Shown here one piece after another: positions 44,416-53,845 of a stretch of 64,000 nucleotides of DNA. How positions within the stretch are numbered: the first letter of the stretch is position 1; every line of letters begins with the position of its first letter. This stretch comes from Synechococcales cyanobacterium CNB (lineage in GTDB: Bacteria > Planctomycetota > Phycisphaerae > Phycisphaerales > UBA1924), in assembly GCA_030263455.1 (NCBI GenBank), contig SZOZ01000008.1, positions 124,001 through 188,000 of the forward strand, written 5' to 3'. Position numbers and translations under genes: made by a program. The notes under the pieces are model-generated. The model did not search any database. It saw only the letters and a list, made by a program, of their open reading frames with translations, and was not told the origin of the DNA.

Positions 44416-44558
44416 CGCTTCGCTCCGTCACCCGCGACGAGGATCGCGCAACAGCCCGAGTCATAGACCGCCCGCGGCCGGAATCCACTCGACGGCGACC
44501 GATCATACCGCAAACCGGCGGCAAAGCCCGACAAACGCTCTCCCTATACTCGGCTCGA

Positions 44559-46253
44559 ATGAGGATTCTCCTCGTCAACTGGGCCTATGTCTGGGACGGG
44601 GCGGCCGTCGGAGGGGGTGTCAACGGCTACCTCCAGTCGCTCGCCCTCGAACTCCTCCGACGCGGGCACGAGGTCTTCTCCTTGTGCGGCGGGACGCGGT
44701 TTACCGCCCAGGACGGCCGCGTCGGGCCCTGCGAAATCCGCCGCCACGATGATTGGCTTGGCATCCGCGTCTTCGAGGTCGTCAACAGCCCGGTGCTCGC
44801 GCCGTCGATCCTCCAGTTCAATGCGCCGGAAGACGAGATCGCCGCGCCGGAACTGGAGGCCCGATTCGCGGACCTGCTCGCGGGGCTGTGCCCGGACGTT
44901 GTCCACTTCCACAATCTCGAGGGCTTCTCGGCGGCGTGCGTCGAGGTCGCGCAGCGGCCGAGCGGTGACTGGCCCGGGGCGCGCGTCGTCGTCTCCCTCC
45001 ACAACTACCACACCATCTGCCCCCAGGTCTACCTGATGCAGGGGCACGAGCGGCCTTGCCAGAGCGCGGAGGGCGGCAGGCGCTGCGACGGATGCATCGA
45101 GGCGTGCGACCCGCGCGAGGAACGCCTCCGGCGGGCCGGGCTTGGTTCGCACGACGACGGCGCGCCGGCGAACGCCCAGCGTTCGCCCTCCGTGCTCGGC
45201 AGGCTGGTGCGGGCGATCGCGTCGCCGGCGCATCACGAGCAGCCCCCCCCCGCGCTGAACCCGACCGCGCCCGACCCGTCCGCGCGCCCGGTGCTCGGCC
45301 CGGCGGACGTGCTGCTGCCGCGGCCGCGCCCGGGCGACGAGACCCGCGGCCGGGCCGCCGCCCTCCAGACCGAGATGTCCACCTGCTTTCGTCCTCGTCC
45401 GGAGTCGCCCGAATGGCAGCCGCTGGGCAACGAGGTCCGCCACGAACCCTCGCCCGACCCGTCAACCCGGTACGGTCGGCGTCGTCTTGCGATGCTGCGC
45501 GCCCTGAACCGGAGCGACGCCGTGCTCGCGGTGTCGGACTTCGTCCGCCGCAAGTTCGAATCGCTGGGCGTCAGCCCGGCCCGGCTCCGCACGCTGCACA
45601 TCGGCACGCGCGCCGGCGAGATCGCGGCGCAGCACTCGGAGCTGGTCTTCGACCCCCCCCCATTCGAGCGAGCGCGTCCGCGCGCCGTCCGCCTCGCGTT
45701 CATGGGCTACGACAACCCGTACAAGGGGCTGCACGTCCTGGCGGACGCGCTGGAGCTGCTCACGCCGGAGGTGATCGGTCGCTTTGAGGTCTCCGTCTAT
45801 GCCCTCGGCGGCAAGCGGACCGAGTGGCGGTTCAGCCGATTGCAGCCGCGGCTCGCCGGCTTGCGCTGGTTCGAGGGGTACGAGCACCGCGACATCCCGT
45901 GGATGCTGGGAGGGCAGGACCTCGGCGTCGTGCCGAGCACGTGGTGGGACAACGGCCCGCAGACAGTCCTCGAGTTCTTCTCCTGCCGCGTGCCCGTGCT
46001 CGGGGCCGCGGTCGGGGGCATCCCGGACTTTGTGCGCCACGGCGTGAACGGGCTGCTCTTCAGGGGCAACGATCGCTACGACCTGGCCCGAACGCTCGCC
46101 CGGGTCGCGCGCGAGCCGTGGGCGCTGACGGACCTCCGGGCCGGTGTCCGGCCGCCGAAGTCGATGCCCGAGCACGCGGCGGAGGTCGAGGCCGTCTACG
46201 CTGCGTGCATGGAGGAGGCGTCGCGCCGCCGGGCTGCCGCCGCGACCGCCTGA
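44559..46253 (+). CDS. Glycosyltransferase family 4, first of a three-gene operon
   Basis: The 564-residue protein has a GT-B fold. The N-terminal nucleotide-sugar half starts MRILLVNWAY and GGGVNGYLQSLALELLRRGH. The acceptor/donor half includes RLAFMGYDNPYKGLHVLADAL and VPSTWWDNGPQTVLEFFSCRVPVLGAAVGGIPDFV (seen here in short: STWWDNGPQTVLEFFSC), the region of the GT4 E-x7-E motif. A Cys cluster (TICPQVYLM, C in ERPCQSA, RRCDGCIEAC) follows SLHNYH. After it lies an insertion of about 120 residues rich in Pro/Ala/Arg. The gene is 10 bases upstream of the GT2 gene. The sugar and acceptor are unknown; surface glycan synthesis is likely. Confidence 0.88.
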   Translation: MRILLVNWAYVWDGAAVGGGVNGYLQSLALELLRRGHEVFSLCGGTRFTAQDGRVGPCEIRRHDDWLGIRVFEVVNSPVLAPSILQFNAPEDEIAAPELEARFADLLAGLCPDVVHFHNLEGFSAACVEVAQRPSGDWPGARVVVSLHNYHTICPQVYLMQGHERPCQSAEGGRRCDGCIEACDPREERLRRAGLGSHDDGAPANAQRSPSVLGRLVRAIASPAHHEQPPPALNPTAPDPSARPVLGPADVLLPRPRPGDETRGRAAALQTEMSTCFRPRPESPEWQPLGNEVRHEPSPDPSTRYGRRRLAMLRALNRSDAVLAVSDFVRRKFESLGVSPARLRTLHIGTRAGEIAAQHSELVFDPPPFERARPRAVRLAFMGYDNPYKGLHVLADALELLTPEVIGRFEVSVYALGGKRTEWRFSRLQPRLAGLRWFEGYEHRDIPWMLGGQDLGVVPSTWWDNGPQTVLEFFSCRVPVLGAAVGGIPDFVRHGVNGLLFRGNDRYDLARTLARVAREPWALTDLRAGVRPPKSMPEHAAEVEAVYAACMEEASRRRAAAATA

Positions 46254-46263
46254 GACGATCCGC

Positions 46264-47931
46264 ATGAGCGACCCGACCACGACCGCCAAGCCCGTGCTGC
46301 AGCCGAAGCGCCCGGTGGCGGTCGATGCGCACTCGTCGGTGGCGGTCCCGAACATTGCGATCGTGATCGTGACGTGGAACCGCGCGGCGTTGGTCTCGGA
46401 CGTGATCGCCGCGCTGGCTCGCCAGCGCTACCCGCGTGCGAGCATCGACGTCGTGGTCGTGGACAACGCCTCAACGGACGGCACCGCGGAGATGCTGGTC
46501 GAGCGGTGGGGAGCCGAGCGTGTCGTCAGTAACCCGACGGAGCGCGCGCACGAGCCGGCGTTCGCCGAGCCGACGCCGACGGGTCACGGGCCGAACCGCG
46601 CAGGCCTGCGTTCGCTCACGGTCGTCCGCAACGCGCACAACCTCGGCGGGTGCGGCGGGTTCAACACGGGCTTCGCCTACGTGCAGCACGCGCTTGACCG
46701 TCCCGGGTCGCCGACGCCGCCCGACTACGTGTGGCTGGTGGACGACGACATCGACCTGCCCGATGACGCGGCGCAGCGGCTCGTCGAGGCCGCGCAGAGC
46801 GATCCGGCGATCGGCCTGGTCGGCTCGCGGACCGTGGACATCCGCAACCGCGACACGACCATCGAGACGACCGTGTATCTCGACCGACGCACCGGCCTGA
46901 TGACCGACAACGCCCCCCCCGGCCACCCGCGCCACGAGGAGCACAAGGCGTGGGCAGAGCGCGTTGGCGGCACGAAGGGAAGGCACGAGTACGGCGGCCT
47001 GCGCGACGTGGACGTGGTTTCCGCGTGTTCGCTGCTGGCACGGTGGCCCGCGGTGCGCGAGGTCGGCTTCTGGGACTGGCGGTACTTCATCTACTGCGAC
47101 GACGCGGACTGGTGCCTGCGCTTCGGGCGCGCCGGCTGGCGCGTGGTGCTGAACCTGGACGCGGTGGTCTACCACACGCCGTGGCACCACAAGCTCACGC
47201 CCGCGCGGCTGTACTACGCGCAGCGCAACATTCTCTGGGTGCTGCGGAAGATTCTTCCGCGGCGCGAACTTCGCCGCGTCACGCTCCGGCGGCTGGCCGG
47301 GCTGATGAGGGACTCGCTCCGCGCCGGGGTCCACCGCCGCCTCTTCCACGCGGAGATCATCCGCCGCACGGCGGACGACGCCTGCCGCGGGCGCGCCGGC
47401 AAGCTGGACTTCGAAGGCCCGCCGACCGAGCCGCTGATGGACGCGCTGGAGCGCACCGGTTCGCTCGCAGACGGCGCGACCGTCGTGATCGCGTGCAACC
47501 ATCCCGACTCGCTCGCCTGGAGCGCGGAACTCCGCGACGAGGCGGCCAAGCGGCTGTCCGGGCGTGCCGGTCCGTGCTGGGTCGAGGTTGTCCGCAATGA
47601 CGTTCCGGATTGCTACGCTCCGGCGGGCGGGGGCGTGTCGCGGCGGATCGTCTACTCCGGAAGGCTTCTCTCACGGGTCCGCCGCCAGTGGCCGCTGCTC
47701 CTGTCGCCCGTGCGATCGTGCGTCGTCTTCGACCAGGTGAACGACTTTCCGCTGGTGCGAGGGAGGTGGAACATCCACGTCGATCGGCGCGCGCCCGAGC
47801 GCGCCCAGGTCGAGCGCGACGGTCCGGGTCGGCGCGCGGCGTTCCTCGCGCGTTGGTTCGTCACCGGCTTCCGGTGCGTGCTGCACGCCGCTACACTCCG
47901 CCCGGACACGTCCACGACGCGCTACGGCTGA
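46264..47931 (+). CDS. Glycosyltransferase family 2
   Basis: The 555-residue protein has an N-terminal GT-A domain: IAIVIVTWNRAALVSDV, VVVDNASTDGTAEML, NLGGCGGFNTGFAY and the metal-binding WLVDDDIDLPDD. The later FFIYCDDADWCLRFG-like stretch (YFIYCDDADWCLRFGRAG) is the acceptor-site region found in rhamnosyl- and galactofuranosyl-type enzymes. HPRHEEHKAW and a longer C-terminal part (about residues 340-555) have no recognised domain. The start ATG at 46264 is 10 bases after the preceding GT4 gene, and the next gene follows after 18 bases, so the three form an operon. Confidence 0.9.
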   Translation: MSDPTTTAKPVLQPKRPVAVDAHSSVAVPNIAIVIVTWNRAALVSDVIAALARQRYPRASIDVVVVDNASTDGTAEMLVERWGAERVVSNPTERAHEPAFAEPTPTGHGPNRAGLRSLTVVRNAHNLGGCGGFNTGFAYVQHALDRPGSPTPPDYVWLVDDDIDLPDDAAQRLVEAAQSDPAIGLVGSRTVDIRNRDTTIETTVYLDRRTGLMTDNAPPGHPRHEEHKAWAERVGGTKGRHEYGGLRDVDVVSACSLLARWPAVREVGFWDWRYFIYCDDADWCLRFGRAGWRVVLNLDAVVYHTPWHHKLTPARLYYAQRNILWVLRKILPRRELRRVTLRRLAGLMRDSLRAGVHRRLFHAEIIRRTADDACRGRAGKLDFEGPPTEPLMDALERTGSLADGATVVIACNHPDSLAWSAELRDEAAKRLSGRAGPCWVEVVRNDVPDCYAPAGGGVSRRIVYSGRLLSRVRRQWPLLLSPVRSCVVFDQVNDFPLVRGRWNIHVDRRAPERAQVERDGPGRRAAFLARWFVTGFRCVLHAATLRPDTSTTRYG

Positions 47932-47949
47932 GACGACGTCGCACACCCG

Positions 47950-49740
47950 ATGCCACACACCGATCCGAACAGCGCGAGTTCGCAGCGGACGCCCCTGGGC
48001 TGGCCGCGCACCGACCGCCCTGTGCGGATCGCGATCCTCGGTTGGGCGAGACTCCGCCTCCAGGCGCTCGAAGGCTCAGGCTACAACCTGTCGGCCACCG
48101 AACTCGCCGCGGGCCTCGCCTTGAGCGGGCACAGTGTGCACTACCTCCGTTCGGGCCTCGACTATTCACTCGTCGGCGGCCCGTGGATCCGCGACGAGCA
48201 GCCGTGGCGCGGCGTCCGCTGCGCGTCGCTCGTCAACAGCAGGAACTTCTCGCCCGCCTCGACGAACTTCGCCCACGTCGCCAGCGAGTTGTCCTCTCCC
48301 CGCGACGACGCGCTCGTGCTCCGCTGGCTCGACTCGGTCGGGGCGGAGGTCGTCCACGTCCATTCGCTGGAGGGCTTCGCGCTCAGCGTTGTGGGAGCGA
48401 TCAGGCGCACGGGCCGGCCCGTTGTCGTCACGCCGCACAACTACTGGTACGTCTGCCCGCAGGTGGACCTGCTGCACCGCGAGCGGGACTGCTGCATGGA
48501 CTACGACGGCGGTCGGCGCTGCGTGGGGTGCCTCGAAACCAGTTCGCCGCGCACCGTCCGCTTCAACCGCGCGGTCGAGCAGGGGGCGGAGCGGCTCTTC
48601 GGGCCTGAGACCGCGGCCCTCCTGGAGGTTGTCTTCAAGGCCGCACGAGATGCCGTCAGGGGCAAGCGCAAGCCCAGCCCCGAGGACGTCGAGCAGGCCG
48701 ACCGCATCAAGCCGGACCCCGAGTCCGCCCGGGGTTTCGACCCCGGCCCGGCTGACCACCCCGGCACCTTCGACCACGGGCTGGAGCTGCGACCACGCGA
48801 CAAGATCGACGAACTGGGCAGCCCCCCCCTCGACGCCAACGAGCGCTTCCTCGCCACGCGCGAGGTGCACCTCCGGGTGCTCGACAACAGTCTCTACGGT
48901 CGGCGCCGTCTCGCGGGCGTCGAGGCGCTCAACCACGCATCGCTCGTCATCCCGCCCAGCGAGTTCATGTGCCGCGTGTACGAGACCATGGGCGTCGATC
49001 GTTCGCGGCTGCGGCACGTGCGTCTCGGCCAGCCGCACTTCGACCAGATCAACCGCCGCGCCCGGCGAAGCCCGTTCTATCACACGAGGCCATGGAACCC
49101 GGCCGAAGCGCGCCGCCCCGTCCGCTTCGGATTCCTCGGCACGACGCGCAACAACAAGGGCCTCGGCGTGCTCGCCCGCGCGATCCAGCGCCTCGAACCC
49201 GCCGTGCGCAAGCGATGCCAGTTCATCGTCCACGCCTACGGCATCGACTGGGGCTACCGCAAGATGCTCAGCGCGTACCCCGAGGTCAGTTTCCTCGGCG
49301 GGTACGACACGATCATGCTCCTCGCCGCCGCCGGCGAGTACGACGTCGGCATCCTCCCTCACATCTGGTTCGAGAACTCACCGCTTGTCATGCTCGAGCA
49401 CCTGCACGCGGGCAAGTTCATCGTCGCGTCGCGTCTCGGCGGCCCGGTGGACTGGCTGCACGAGCCGGGCTCGGCGGGCAGCCGCGCCAACGGCGGGCTT
49501 GGGAACGCGCTCCTCTTCCGCGCGGGTGACCCCGACGCCCTGGCCGACTGCCTGCGGCGCATCGTTGCGGGCGAGGTCGTCATCCCCAGCCCGCGCGAGA
49601 TACACGACGTGAGCATCCTTCGCAGTTACCCGGAGCACGTCGGGGAGGTCGAGTCGATCTATCGTGAGTTGCTCAACGGCGAGCCGGCTCGCGCCGCACG
49701 CGCTGAGGCGGGTCACACGCCTGTCTCCGCCGCGCCGTAG
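47950..49740 (+). CDS. Glycosyltransferase family 4, third gene of the operon
   Basis: The 596-residue protein is a GT-B enzyme related to the first gene of the operon. It shares the HNY..-ICPQV-type Cys cluster (NYWYVCPQVDLL, RDCCMDYDGGRRCVGCLE) and the RFGFLGTTRNNKGLGVLARAI and LPHIWFENSPLVMLEHLHAGKF regions (cited in part). A Pro/Asp-rich insertion again follows the cluster (about residues 225-310), but its sequence differs from the first gene's. The C-terminal tail is Ala-rich. Acceptor and donor are unknown. Confidence 0.88.
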   Translation: MPHTDPNSASSQRTPLGWPRTDRPVRIAILGWARLRLQALEGSGYNLSATELAAGLALSGHSVHYLRSGLDYSLVGGPWIRDEQPWRGVRCASLVNSRNFSPASTNFAHVASELSSPRDDALVLRWLDSVGAEVVHVHSLEGFALSVVGAIRRTGRPVVVTPHNYWYVCPQVDLLHRERDCCMDYDGGRRCVGCLETSSPRTVRFNRAVEQGAERLFGPETAALLEVVFKAARDAVRGKRKPSPEDVEQADRIKPDPESARGFDPGPADHPGTFDHGLELRPRDKIDELGSPPLDANERFLATREVHLRVLDNSLYGRRRLAGVEALNHASLVIPPSEFMCRVYETMGVDRSRLRHVRLGQPHFDQINRRARRSPFYHTRPWNPAEARRPVRFGFLGTTRNNKGLGVLARAIQRLEPAVRKRCQFIVHAYGIDWGYRKMLSAYPEVSFLGGYDTIMLLAAAGEYDVGILPHIWFENSPLVMLEHLHAGKFIVASRLGGPVDWLHEPGSAGSRANGGLGNALLFRAGDPDALADCLRRIVAGEVVIPSPREIHDVSILRSYPEHVGEVESIYRELLNGEPARAARAEAGHTPVSAAP

Positions 49741-49746
49741 CCCGCT

Positions 49747-50619
49747 TCAGTCGTCGCGCTTCCACCCGTCGTAGAGCCTGGCGAGCCTCCGCGTCATCCG
49801 CCGCGCGCCGCGTTCGAAGACGGTCTCGCCGAGCGCGAACGCCCGGAGTCGCAACGCCTCCCTCCGGAGCTTCGTCCCGTCGATCAGCGCGCGGATCGTG
49901 GCGTCGCCGTCGCCGAGCGAGTCGAGCCGGTCGGCCAGGAGCGCGAGGTCTCGTTCCTCGCCCAGCGCTGTGCAGAGGTCGCGAAGCCGCGTGACCAGCC
50001 GTTCCATCTCCTTGGGCCGGATGCGCCGCAGCAGTTTCGCGTGCGCGTGGCAGGCTTTGCATCGCTTGCGCCACTCGTGGAGCCGCTCGTCGGTCGGCTG
50101 TCCGGCGGCGGCGAACATTGCCTGTCGCGCCCGCTTCCACGCCCGCCGCAGACCGGGTTCGATCAGGTCGAAACCGCTCGCTGAAAAGCGCACGGCCTCG
50201 ATCTCGATTCGGGCCGACTCGACCGCGTGCAGGGCGTGGGCGACGGAGGCGTCGGACGGCGGCGCGGGGTCCTGCCGTGCGCCGCCGACGAACTGATCTC
50301 TCACGCGCTCCGCGCCCTCGACGGTTCCCGCCAGCGCATCGAGCGCCGCGAGCGTCACGGCGGCGTCGCGGCTGGTCGAGAGCGACTTTGCCGCTTTGCG
50401 CAGTTTCGCGTTCGCGGCATCGAAGGGGTCGCCCGCGTCGTGCCTCACCAGCCGCAGCGTGCCGCGAGCCCGCGTGATGCACTTGCGCGCCTCGTGCACG
50501 GCCCGCTCGTGGTCGTCGCGCGTCGCGGCGAGCGCTCGCTCGGCCTTGGCGAGCTGTTCCAGCACGACCCGGCGAACGCCCGCGCCGATCTCCTCGCGCC
50601 GTCCGAACCGGAACGCCAC
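49747..50619 (-). CDS. CHAD-domain protein
   Basis: The 290-residue protein is an alpha-helical CHAD domain (conserved histidine alpha-helical domain). The typical His/Arg/Lys helices are visible: VHEARKCITRARGTLRLVR (about residues 39-57), LHEWRKRCKACHAHAKLLRR (about 178-197) and the GEERDLALLADRL helix. CHAD proteins bind inorganic polyphosphate and often accompany triphosphate-tunnel enzymes (CYTH), which are not seen here. The GTG at 50619 is preceded by GGGAGGGG at good spacing. The open frame continues upstream, but that part is antisense to citrate synthase. Confidence 0.85.
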   Translation of the reverse strand: MAFRFGRREEIGAGVRRVVLEQLAKAERALAATRDDHERAVHEARKCITRARGTLRLVRHDAGDPFDAANAKLRKAAKSLSTSRDAAVTLAALDALAGTVEGAERVRDQFVGGARQDPAPPSDASVAHALHAVESARIEIEAVRFSASGFDLIEPGLRRAWKRARQAMFAAAGQPTDERLHEWRKRCKACHAHAKLLRRIRPKEMERLVTRLRDLCTALGEERDLALLADRLDSLGDGDATIRALIDGTKLRREALRLRAFALGETVFERGARRMTRRLARLYDGWKRDD

Positions 50620-50675
50620 CGCACGCCCCTCCCGCGGGAAAGCGGCCGGACCGACCGCCCCGCACGCCAGACGAC

Positions 50676-51839
50676 TCAGCCCTTCCACTTCAGGTTGCGC
50701 GGCCCGGTGTACTGCGCGATCGGGCGGATCAGCCGGTTGTTCGCGTGCTGCTCCATGACGTGCGCGCACCAGCCGGTGATCCGCGACGCGACGAAGATCG
50801 GCGTGTACTGGGGCACCGCGATCCCCATCGTGTAGTACGTCATCCCGCACGGGAAGTCCACGTTCGGGTAGATCTGCTTCTGCTCGGCCATGATCCGCTG
50901 CACGTGCTCGCCCAGTTCGAACAACCTCACGAACTCCGGCCCCTTCTTCTCCGCGATCTTCCGCCCCAGCGCGTGCAGCAGCGACGCCCGGTGGTCGCCG
51001 TGCTTGTAGACGCGGTGCCCGAAGCCCATGAGCTTGCGCTTCTCCGCGAAGGCCCGCTGCATCCACGCGTCGATCTTCTTCGGGTCGTTCTCCGGCCCGA
51101 GGTCGCGCCGCATCTCCTTGAGCATCTCCATCGCGGCCTCGTTCGCCCCGCCGTGCAGCGGCCCCTTGAGCGCGGCGATCGCGCCCGTTACCGCCCCGTG
51201 CATGTCGCTCAGCGTCGCGGCGATCACCCGGCTCGTGAAGGTGCTGGCGTTGTAGTCGTGCTCCGCGTAGAGGATCAGCGACACGTCCAGCACGTGCGCG
51301 TGCTCGGGGCTGGGCTTCTCGCCGCTCATCAGGTAGAGCAGGTTCGCGGCGTGCCCGAGCTTCGCGTCGCCGCCCGTGTTCGGCGAGACGATCTCGCGCC
51401 CGTCGATCAGGTTCTGCATGTGCCCGATGATCGTCGGGATCTTCGCCGTCAGCCGCTTGGCCTTGCGCAGGTTCGCCTCGGGCGAGTTGTCCTGGCTCTC
51501 GGCGTCGGTGTTCCCGAGGATGCTCACGCACGTCCGCAGGACGTCCATCGGCACCGCCGAGCCTTGCTTGAGCAGCGGCACGGCCGCCCGCAGGTAGTCC
51601 ACGCACTGCGGCGGGAGCGCGCGGTTCGCCACCAACTCGTCCTTGAAGAAGCGGAGTTCCTCGGCCGAGGGCTTGTGCCCGACGAGCAGCAGGAACGCCA
51701 CCTCCTCGAACGTCGCGTTCTCGGCCAGGTCGTGAATCTCGTACCCGCGATAGATGAGCGCGCCCTGCTCGACCGAACAGATCTCGGTCTCGCCGGCGAT
51801 TACGCCCTCGAGGCCGCGGGTGGGGGTTGCCGTCGTCAT
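50676..51839 (-). CDS. Citrate synthase (possibly 2-methylcitrate synthase)
   Basis: The 387-residue enzyme has the length of the gram-positive/archaeal-type citrate synthases and condenses acetyl-CoA with oxaloacetate. GPLHGGANEAAMEML holds the first catalytic His (about residue 226), KLMGFGHRVYKHGDHRA the second (about 262), and YPNVDFPCG the catalytic Asp (about 315). The same subfamily includes 2-methylcitrate synthases (PrpC), and an isocitrate-lyase/PEP-mutase family gene like PrpB lies 2 kb away on the same strand. Which substrate is preferred cannot be read from sequence. Confidence 0.93.
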   Translation of the reverse strand: MTTATPTRGLEGVIAGETEICSVEQGALIYRGYEIHDLAENATFEEVAFLLLVGHKPSAEELRFFKDELVANRALPPQCVDYLRAAVPLLKQGSAVPMDVLRTCVSILGNTDAESQDNSPEANLRKAKRLTAKIPTIIGHMQNLIDGREIVSPNTGGDAKLGHAANLLYLMSGEKPSPEHAHVLDVSLILYAEHDYNASTFTSRVIAATLSDMHGAVTGAIAALKGPLHGGANEAAMEMLKEMRRDLGPENDPKKIDAWMQRAFAEKRKLMGFGHRVYKHGDHRASLLHALGRKIAEKKGPEFVRLFELGEHVQRIMAEQKQIYPNVDFPCGMTYYTMGIAVPQYTPIFVASRITGWCAHVMEQHANNRLIRPIAQYTGPRNLKWKG

Positions 51840-51960
51840 GATCGGGATCCTTTCGGCGTCTTGCGTGCAGTTACGCCGATTGTAGGGGTCCGACAGGTGC
51901 GAGTTCGAGCACCAGACAAATGGCGCGGGCCACAGACGCCCAACGGGTCAGACAGCCCGC

Positions 51961-52563
51961 TCAACCCGGAGGATCGACCATGAGCTCACGGAGCGAGGCG
52001 CTCCTTGCGGCGGCAACGATCACCTCAGTATGGGCGAGAGGCGCATAGTCCTCTTCGGTGAATCCCGCGTCTCGCATCCGTTTGTGCACCCAGCCACGCA
52101 ACAGCCCGGCGTGGACATAGGGGACGTGTGAGGCAAGCGTGCGGTGGCTTGCCATGATGCTCATCGCGATTGTGTCGAGCGTACTCCACGCTTCCAGCGA
52201 TCGCTCTTGGTTGTCCACGAGCCAGGCGCCGACAGCCTCGCCAACGGCCTTGATCGTCGCACTGTTGATGACAATATGCGCGTCCGCACAGGTCACCGTA
52301 TCAGGAGCCGCGAGGGATGAGAACCATCGTACTGACTGAATACCATCTGGAGCGACATCGAGGAGCACCGACACGCCGCTTGTGTCACCGAGTTGAAGAC
52401 GCGTCCATGCATCAGCGATATCGATGGCGATCAGAGACTCTTCATCGACACTGCCACTCGCTGTCGGAGAGGAGCTGCTGCTGTCCGCACTGTTCCGGGC
52501 CGATTCGTCGCCACACGCGGCAATGACGAGCGTGAGCAGGAGCGGAATCGCATACTTGAGCAT
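51961..52563 (-). CDS. Lipoprotein, function unknown
   Basis: The 200-residue protein has a lipoprotein signal (MLKYAIPLLLTLVIAACGD, lipobox IAAC, Cys about residue 17) and a Ser-rich linker (NSADSSSSSPTAS). The globular part contains SLIAIDIADAWTRLQLGD, VTCADAHIVINSATIKAV and AHTEVIVAAARSASLRE. The family is not recognised. The ATG at 52563 has GAGAGAAAG upstream. Codon use is less GC-biased than in citrate synthase downstream, as for the next gene upstream, which suggests the two share an origin. Confidence 0.75.
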   Translation of the reverse strand: MLKYAIPLLLTLVIAACGDESARNSADSSSSSPTASGSVDEESLIAIDIADAWTRLQLGDTSGVSVLLDVAPDGIQSVRWFSSLAAPDTVTCADAHIVINSATIKAVGEAVGAWLVDNQERSLEAWSTLDTIAMSIMASHRTLASHVPYVHAGLLRGWVHKRMRDAGFTEEDYAPLAHTEVIVAAARSASLRELMVDPPG

Positions 52564-52638
52564 GATCTTTCTCTCGTACTCACCCCACAAATCCCCGTGA
52601 AGCCTGGCGTGGAGTCAGAAGGTGTGCGTACGAAAATA

Positions 52639-53640
52639 CTAGTTGGGTATAGGGCCGCATTTCCGGATGCAGCTGGCACAGCTGCCCGCAGCATCGATGA
52701 CGTCATTCAGGCAGTTGGGAAGGAAGTTGAGACGAAGGTTGTCGAGGCACGCAGAAATCTCGAAATAATCACCAAGCTCCCAGCACGCGCACTCCGCCTC
52801 CTTGAGAGCGTTGCGGCACTCCCACGCCTGATCGAGCTTGCTGCCGCATTTCACGCCGCAGATGAAGCACTTGATGATCTTTCCGATGCCGGCGACGGGC
52901 TCGTCTTCTCCAAGTTCAGGTTCGTTGAGCCTCGATTCGAAATCAGAGAAATCGAAGCTACTCCCATTACATCCGAGCGAAAGGACGACTTGCAGCACAT
53001 CGTACTCGTCAACGACGCCGCTGTTGTCGACATCAGCATCGCCCGCGACATCGGCGGACGCGCCTTGCCATGCAAGCACCTCCGCAACATCGCTGCCGTC
53101 GACGATACCGGACAGGCCGACGTTCGTGATGCAGAAGGGTCTGACCTCGAAGTAGTCAGGCCCGATCTCAACGAGGTAGGCGCGCACGATCGGCGTTCCG
53201 TCGATTCCGCTGAAGAAGGTGATTCTTGCTGTGTAGTCGCCGTTCGCGCCGGAAGCGACAAGCGAGCCGACTGCGATGTCGGGAGTCCCATCGTTGTTCA
53301 CGTCACCACCATCGACGACAACAAACCCGAACCAGTGGTCCCCTGTCCAGCCGTTCAGATCGTAGAGGAGCGAGTGACTCGCTCCACTGAAAACCTGAAC
53401 TCTCGGATTGAAGAAGCCACTGTTCGGATCCCATACCGCATAGTCGCCGAAGTCGTCGCCGTCCAGATCAGGAAGGGGCGTGACGTGCTTCTCGAAAAAC
53501 TCGGAATCGAAACCGCCTGATGAGACGGACTCGCAGAAGTCGGATTGCTGAGCGATCGAAGGCCGTGCGTATAGAAGAACAATGACCAGCACCACGGCGA
53601 ACGCGACTGCATGCTGGACGAGTCGAGATGGTCTGTTCAT
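52639..53640 (-). CDS. Secreted FG-GAP/dockerin-like protein with Cys-rich C-terminus
   Basis: The 333-residue protein has a signal peptide (ending RPSIAQQSD, about residue 31) and FG-GAP type calcium-binding repeats (LPDLDGDDFGDYAVWDP, GDVNNDGTPDIAVGSL). A dockerin-like module follows (GIVDGSDVAEVLAW, then DADVDNSGVVDEYDVLQVV ending SLGC). The last 75 residues are unusual: about 14 cysteines (KCFICGVKCGS, ECACWELG, SCASCIRKCG) after an Asp/Glu-rich linker. The ATG at 53640 is preferred for its upstream GAGG. Base composition is lower in GC than the surroundings. The role is unknown, perhaps in surface assembly. Confidence 0.75.
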   Translation of the reverse strand: MNRPSRLVQHAVAFAVVLVIVLLYARPSIAQQSDFCESVSSGGFDSEFFEKHVTPLPDLDGDDFGDYAVWDPNSGFFNPRVQVFSGASHSLLYDLNGWTGDHWFGFVVVDGGDVNNDGTPDIAVGSLVASGANGDYTARITFFSGIDGTPIVRAYLVEIGPDYFEVRPFCITNVGLSGIVDGSDVAEVLAWQGASADVAGDADVDNSGVVDEYDVLQVVLSLGCNGSSFDFSDFESRLNEPELGEDEPVAGIGKIIKCFICGVKCGSKLDQAWECRNALKEAECACWELGDYFEISACLDNLRLNFLPNCLNDVIDAAGSCASCIRKCGPIPN

Positions 53641-53845
53641 AGGTATCCTCATCTTGCGTGTCGATACGATGCCAACGATAACAGGATACGGAACCCGCCG
53701 GCACTCGTCTCGGGACTACCCGCACCAAAATATCATCGCTGCGGGCCGATATCAAGGTGCGAAGAGCCATGCTGGGGGAACAGTGGGCAGGTGGACATGC
53801 CGTTGCGATTGGGCGGTGTGCGCACTGTCGCAGATCAACTACAGG

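Noticed and set aside
49747-51606. A 619-codon reading of the CHAD gene extending through citrate synthase
   Set aside because: The upstream part is an out-of-frame shadow of citrate synthase. The GTG at 50619 with a strong ribosome binding site gives a normal CHAD protein.
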